From the NCBI GenBank assembly GCA_018224505.1, contig JAGTVD010000354.1, positions 1 to 7,962 of the forward strand: a DNA stretch of 7,962 nucleotides. The letters run 5' to 3'. Shown here piece by piece: positions 6,999-7,962 of the stretch. The position numbers and the translations under genes are program-made. Source of the DNA: Desulfatitalea sp. (GTDB lineage: Bacteria > Desulfobacterota > Desulfobacteria > Desulfobacterales > Desulfosarcinaceae). Each line of letters opens with the position of its first letter. Position 1 is the stretch's first letter. The notes under the pieces are model-generated. The model did no database searches and was not told the origin of the DNA. It was given only the letters and a program-made list of their open reading frames with translations.

Positions 6999-7086
6999 TG
7001 GCCCGGCCCGGGGCTCATTAAGGGCAGCTTCCGACAGCAGCAGGGATTGTGAAATGGCATCCTCTGAACGACTTGGGAGGATAATA

Positions 7087-7174
7087 ACGCGATTTAGTTG
7101 ATGGCGCCCCTTCATCAGCCCTGTCTTATTGGACGGGTGCCCGTTTCCATGGCGCGTTCTGAGTGAAATCGCGT
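7087..7174. promoter_or_regulatory. Candidate enhancer (upstream activator) sites: widely spaced inverted repeat
   Basis: ACGCGATTT at 7087-7095 is repeated exactly in inverted form, AAATCGCGT, at 7166-7174, with 70 bases between. They lie about 95 and 175 bases upstream of the -24 element, the distance range usual for enhancer-binding proteins, and upstream of the regulator's own promoter. A 9-base match in a region this short could be chance (I estimate roughly 0.1-0.2 expected in random sequence). Confidence 0.35.
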
Positions 7175-7194
7175 ATTGGGTTGGGGCGCTGCGC

Positions 7195-7223
7195 TTGACA
7201 TTGTTTAGGTTATTTAGGATAAA
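7195..7223 (+). promoter_or_regulatory. Sigma-70-like promoter of the divergent regulator
   Basis: A perfect TTGACA (-35) is followed after 17 bases by GATAAA (-10, four of six matches). Transcription would start near 7230, about 30 bases before the ATG at 7260. A regulator expressed at a basal level from a housekeeping promoter while activating a sigma-54 promoter is the usual arrangement. Confidence 0.6.
7204..7221 (+). repeat. Two tandem 9-base repeats inside the regulator promoter
   Basis: TTTAGGTTA and TTTAGGATA (eight of nine identical) lie back to back, filling most of the -35/-10 spacer and running into the -10. A protein bound here would block the promoter, so an operator for autorepression is possible. 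The AT-rich, low-complexity character makes chance plausible too. Confidence 0.4.
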
Positions 7224-7259
7224 TGTAATCCAAAAATTATCCAGAAGAGAATGCGTATT

Positions 7260-7962
7260 ATGGCAACGCCACCCAAAAGGCTGCATATCTTTTCCCTCGA
7301 TCGGCGGGTGAACCGCTTTCTGTGCAACATCGTGCATAACATCATCGGTCATGAGGTGTTGATTACCGGCCAAAGCATGGATGAGGAGATCTCAGCCTGC
7401 GATGGGGCCACACTGGTACTCACTTCTGGCCGACACCTGCTTCCCGAGGCACGCCGCAGATTTCCGGGAATTCCTGTCATGGCCCCCGAACGCATTATCA
7501 CCGGTTATAATTTGGAAAAAGTGCTGATGCTGCCCAGGGGCACACCTGTGCTGGTCATCAACCATCCCCGCTATGCCACCGAGGAGACCATCACCGCGTT
7601 ACGGAACATGGGCATCGATCACTTGCGATACACCCCTTTTTGGCAGGGGCGCGAGGGCTCGGCCAGTGTGCGGCGGCTTACCACGGCGATTTCGCCGGGC
7701 ATGCAGCACCTCTGTCCGGCCCATGTTCGCACCCATATCGACATCGGGCCACGGTTAATCAGCATGGCTTCTTTCTGCCGGCTGCTGATGGCCCTGGACA
7801 TCGATATCGATTATCTGGAACAATATGCCAATACCTATCACACCTTTTTAATGGCTGCTAGTCGTAAATTGGGTGAGACTCTGAACCATGCCGAAATGCT
7901 GGCCAAGCGCAACGAAATCATACTCAACGAATTCGAGGAGGGGCTGGTGACCGTTTCGCCCA
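7260..7962 (+). CDS. Probable sigma-54-dependent transcriptional activator, N-terminal sensory part (3' end cut by the window edge)
   Basis: The first 234 codons are present with no stop. I chose ATG 7260 because AGAAGAGA (7243-7250) is 9 bases upstream; an in-frame ATG at 7251 abuts that site. Residues 1-90 read like an alpha/beta PrpR-N-type sensor (alternating strands such as ATLVLTSGRHLLP, then GIPVMAPERIITGYNLEKVL). LPRGTPVLVINHPRYATEET then begins a second segment with MGIDHLRYTPFWQG (117-130) and HIDIGPRLISMASF (159-172). This matches, from memory, a sensor layout seen in sigma-54 activators of anaerobic bacteria. A helical linker (about 185-222) leads to NEFEEGLVTVSP, which looks like the first strand of a PAS domain. 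The AAA+ (GAFTGA) and helix-turn-helix parts would lie outside the window, so the activator call is inference, backed by the -24/-12 promoter facing it. Confidence 0.7.
   Translation, partial: MATPPKRLHIFSLDRRVNRFLCNIVHNIIGHEVLITGQSMDEEISACDGATLVLTSGRHLLPEARRRFPGIPVMAPERIITGYNLEKVLMLPRGTPVLVINHPRYATEETITALRNMGIDHLRYTPFWQGREGSASVRRLTTAISPGMQHLCPAHVRTHIDIGPRLISMASFCRLLMALDIDIDYLEQYANTYHTFLMAASRKLGETLNHAEMLAKRNEIILNEFEEGLVTVSP

Larger units (their letters stand above)
6882..7259. other. Divergent control region between the aminotransferase operon and the regulator gene
   Basis: This 378-base stretch has no supportable gene. From left to right it holds the aminotransferase ribosome site, a leader hairpin (6937-6956), a minus-strand -24/-12 element (6981-6998), a widely spaced 9-base inverted repeat (7087-7095 and 7166-7174), a plus-strand -35/-10 pair (7195-7223) with a tandem repeat in its spacer, and the regulator's ribosome site (7243-7250). 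I found no convincing IHF site between the enhancer candidates and the -24/-12 element. Confidence 0.7.

Noticed and set aside
7002..7012. CCCGGCCCGGG near-palindrome just upstream of the -24 element
   Set aside because: It has only 5-bp arms in a very GC-rich run and no second copy; expected by composition.
7175..7195. Possible second sigma-54 element on the plus strand for the regulator
   Set aside because: A GG...GC pair with the right spacing can be forced in the GC-rich stretch, but the flanking bases do not match TGGC or TTGC, and a better sigma-70-like pair lies right beside it.
6975..7373. 132-codon minus-strand open frame across the divergent promoter region
   Set aside because: It overlaps both promoters and the start of the regulator gene, its sequence is not recognisable, and its composition looks like chance translation of non-coding DNA.

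Overview
The window reads as one catabolic gene cluster from a Gram-negative, anaerobic bacterium. A tungsten-type aldehyde:ferredoxin oxidoreductase points to anaerobic metabolism. A secreted solute-binding protein feeding a branched-chain-amino-acid-type (HAAT) ABC transporter points to a periplasm. The enhancer-dependent regulator and the overall style would fit a Desulfobacterota/deltaproteobacterial lineage, but that is an inference from family resemblance and no marker gene fixes the taxonomy.

Layout. Six genes run on the minus strand, read from right to left: a class III PLP aminotransferase (6881-5550), an AOR-family oxidoreductase (5480-3645), a periplasmic binding protein (3633-2446), the permeases LivH (2375-1518) and LivM (1518-568), and the ATPase LivG (from 550, running off the left edge). 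Gaps are 69, 11, 70, -1 and 17 bases and no convincing terminator separates them, so they look like one operon. A seventh gene on the plus strand (7260 to the right edge) is divergent. It encodes the N-terminal sensory part of what looks like a sigma-54-dependent activator.

Control region (6882-7259). On the minus strand there is a near-consensus sigma-54 (-24/-12) element at 6981-6998, followed by a leader of about 90 bases and a strong Shine-Dalgarno in front of the aminotransferase ATG at 6881. On the plus strand a sigma-70-like promoter (7195-7223) lies in front of the regulator. Between the two is a widely spaced 9-base inverted repeat (7087-7095 / 7166-7174), placed where enhancer sites would be expected. 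An activator-type regulator facing a -24/-12 promoter is the most coherent signal in the window.

Working model (inference). The transporter imports an amine or amino-acid-like compound, the aminotransferase converts a primary amine to an aldehyde, and AOR oxidises the aldehyde to a carboxylate while reducing ferredoxin. The substrate cannot be read from the sequence. A second notable signal is a 13-bp perfect hairpin overlapping a 13-base tandem duplication between the binding-protein gene and livH; this could set the binding protein to permease ratio. I see no tRNA, rRNA, CRISPR, insertion sequence or other mobile element.
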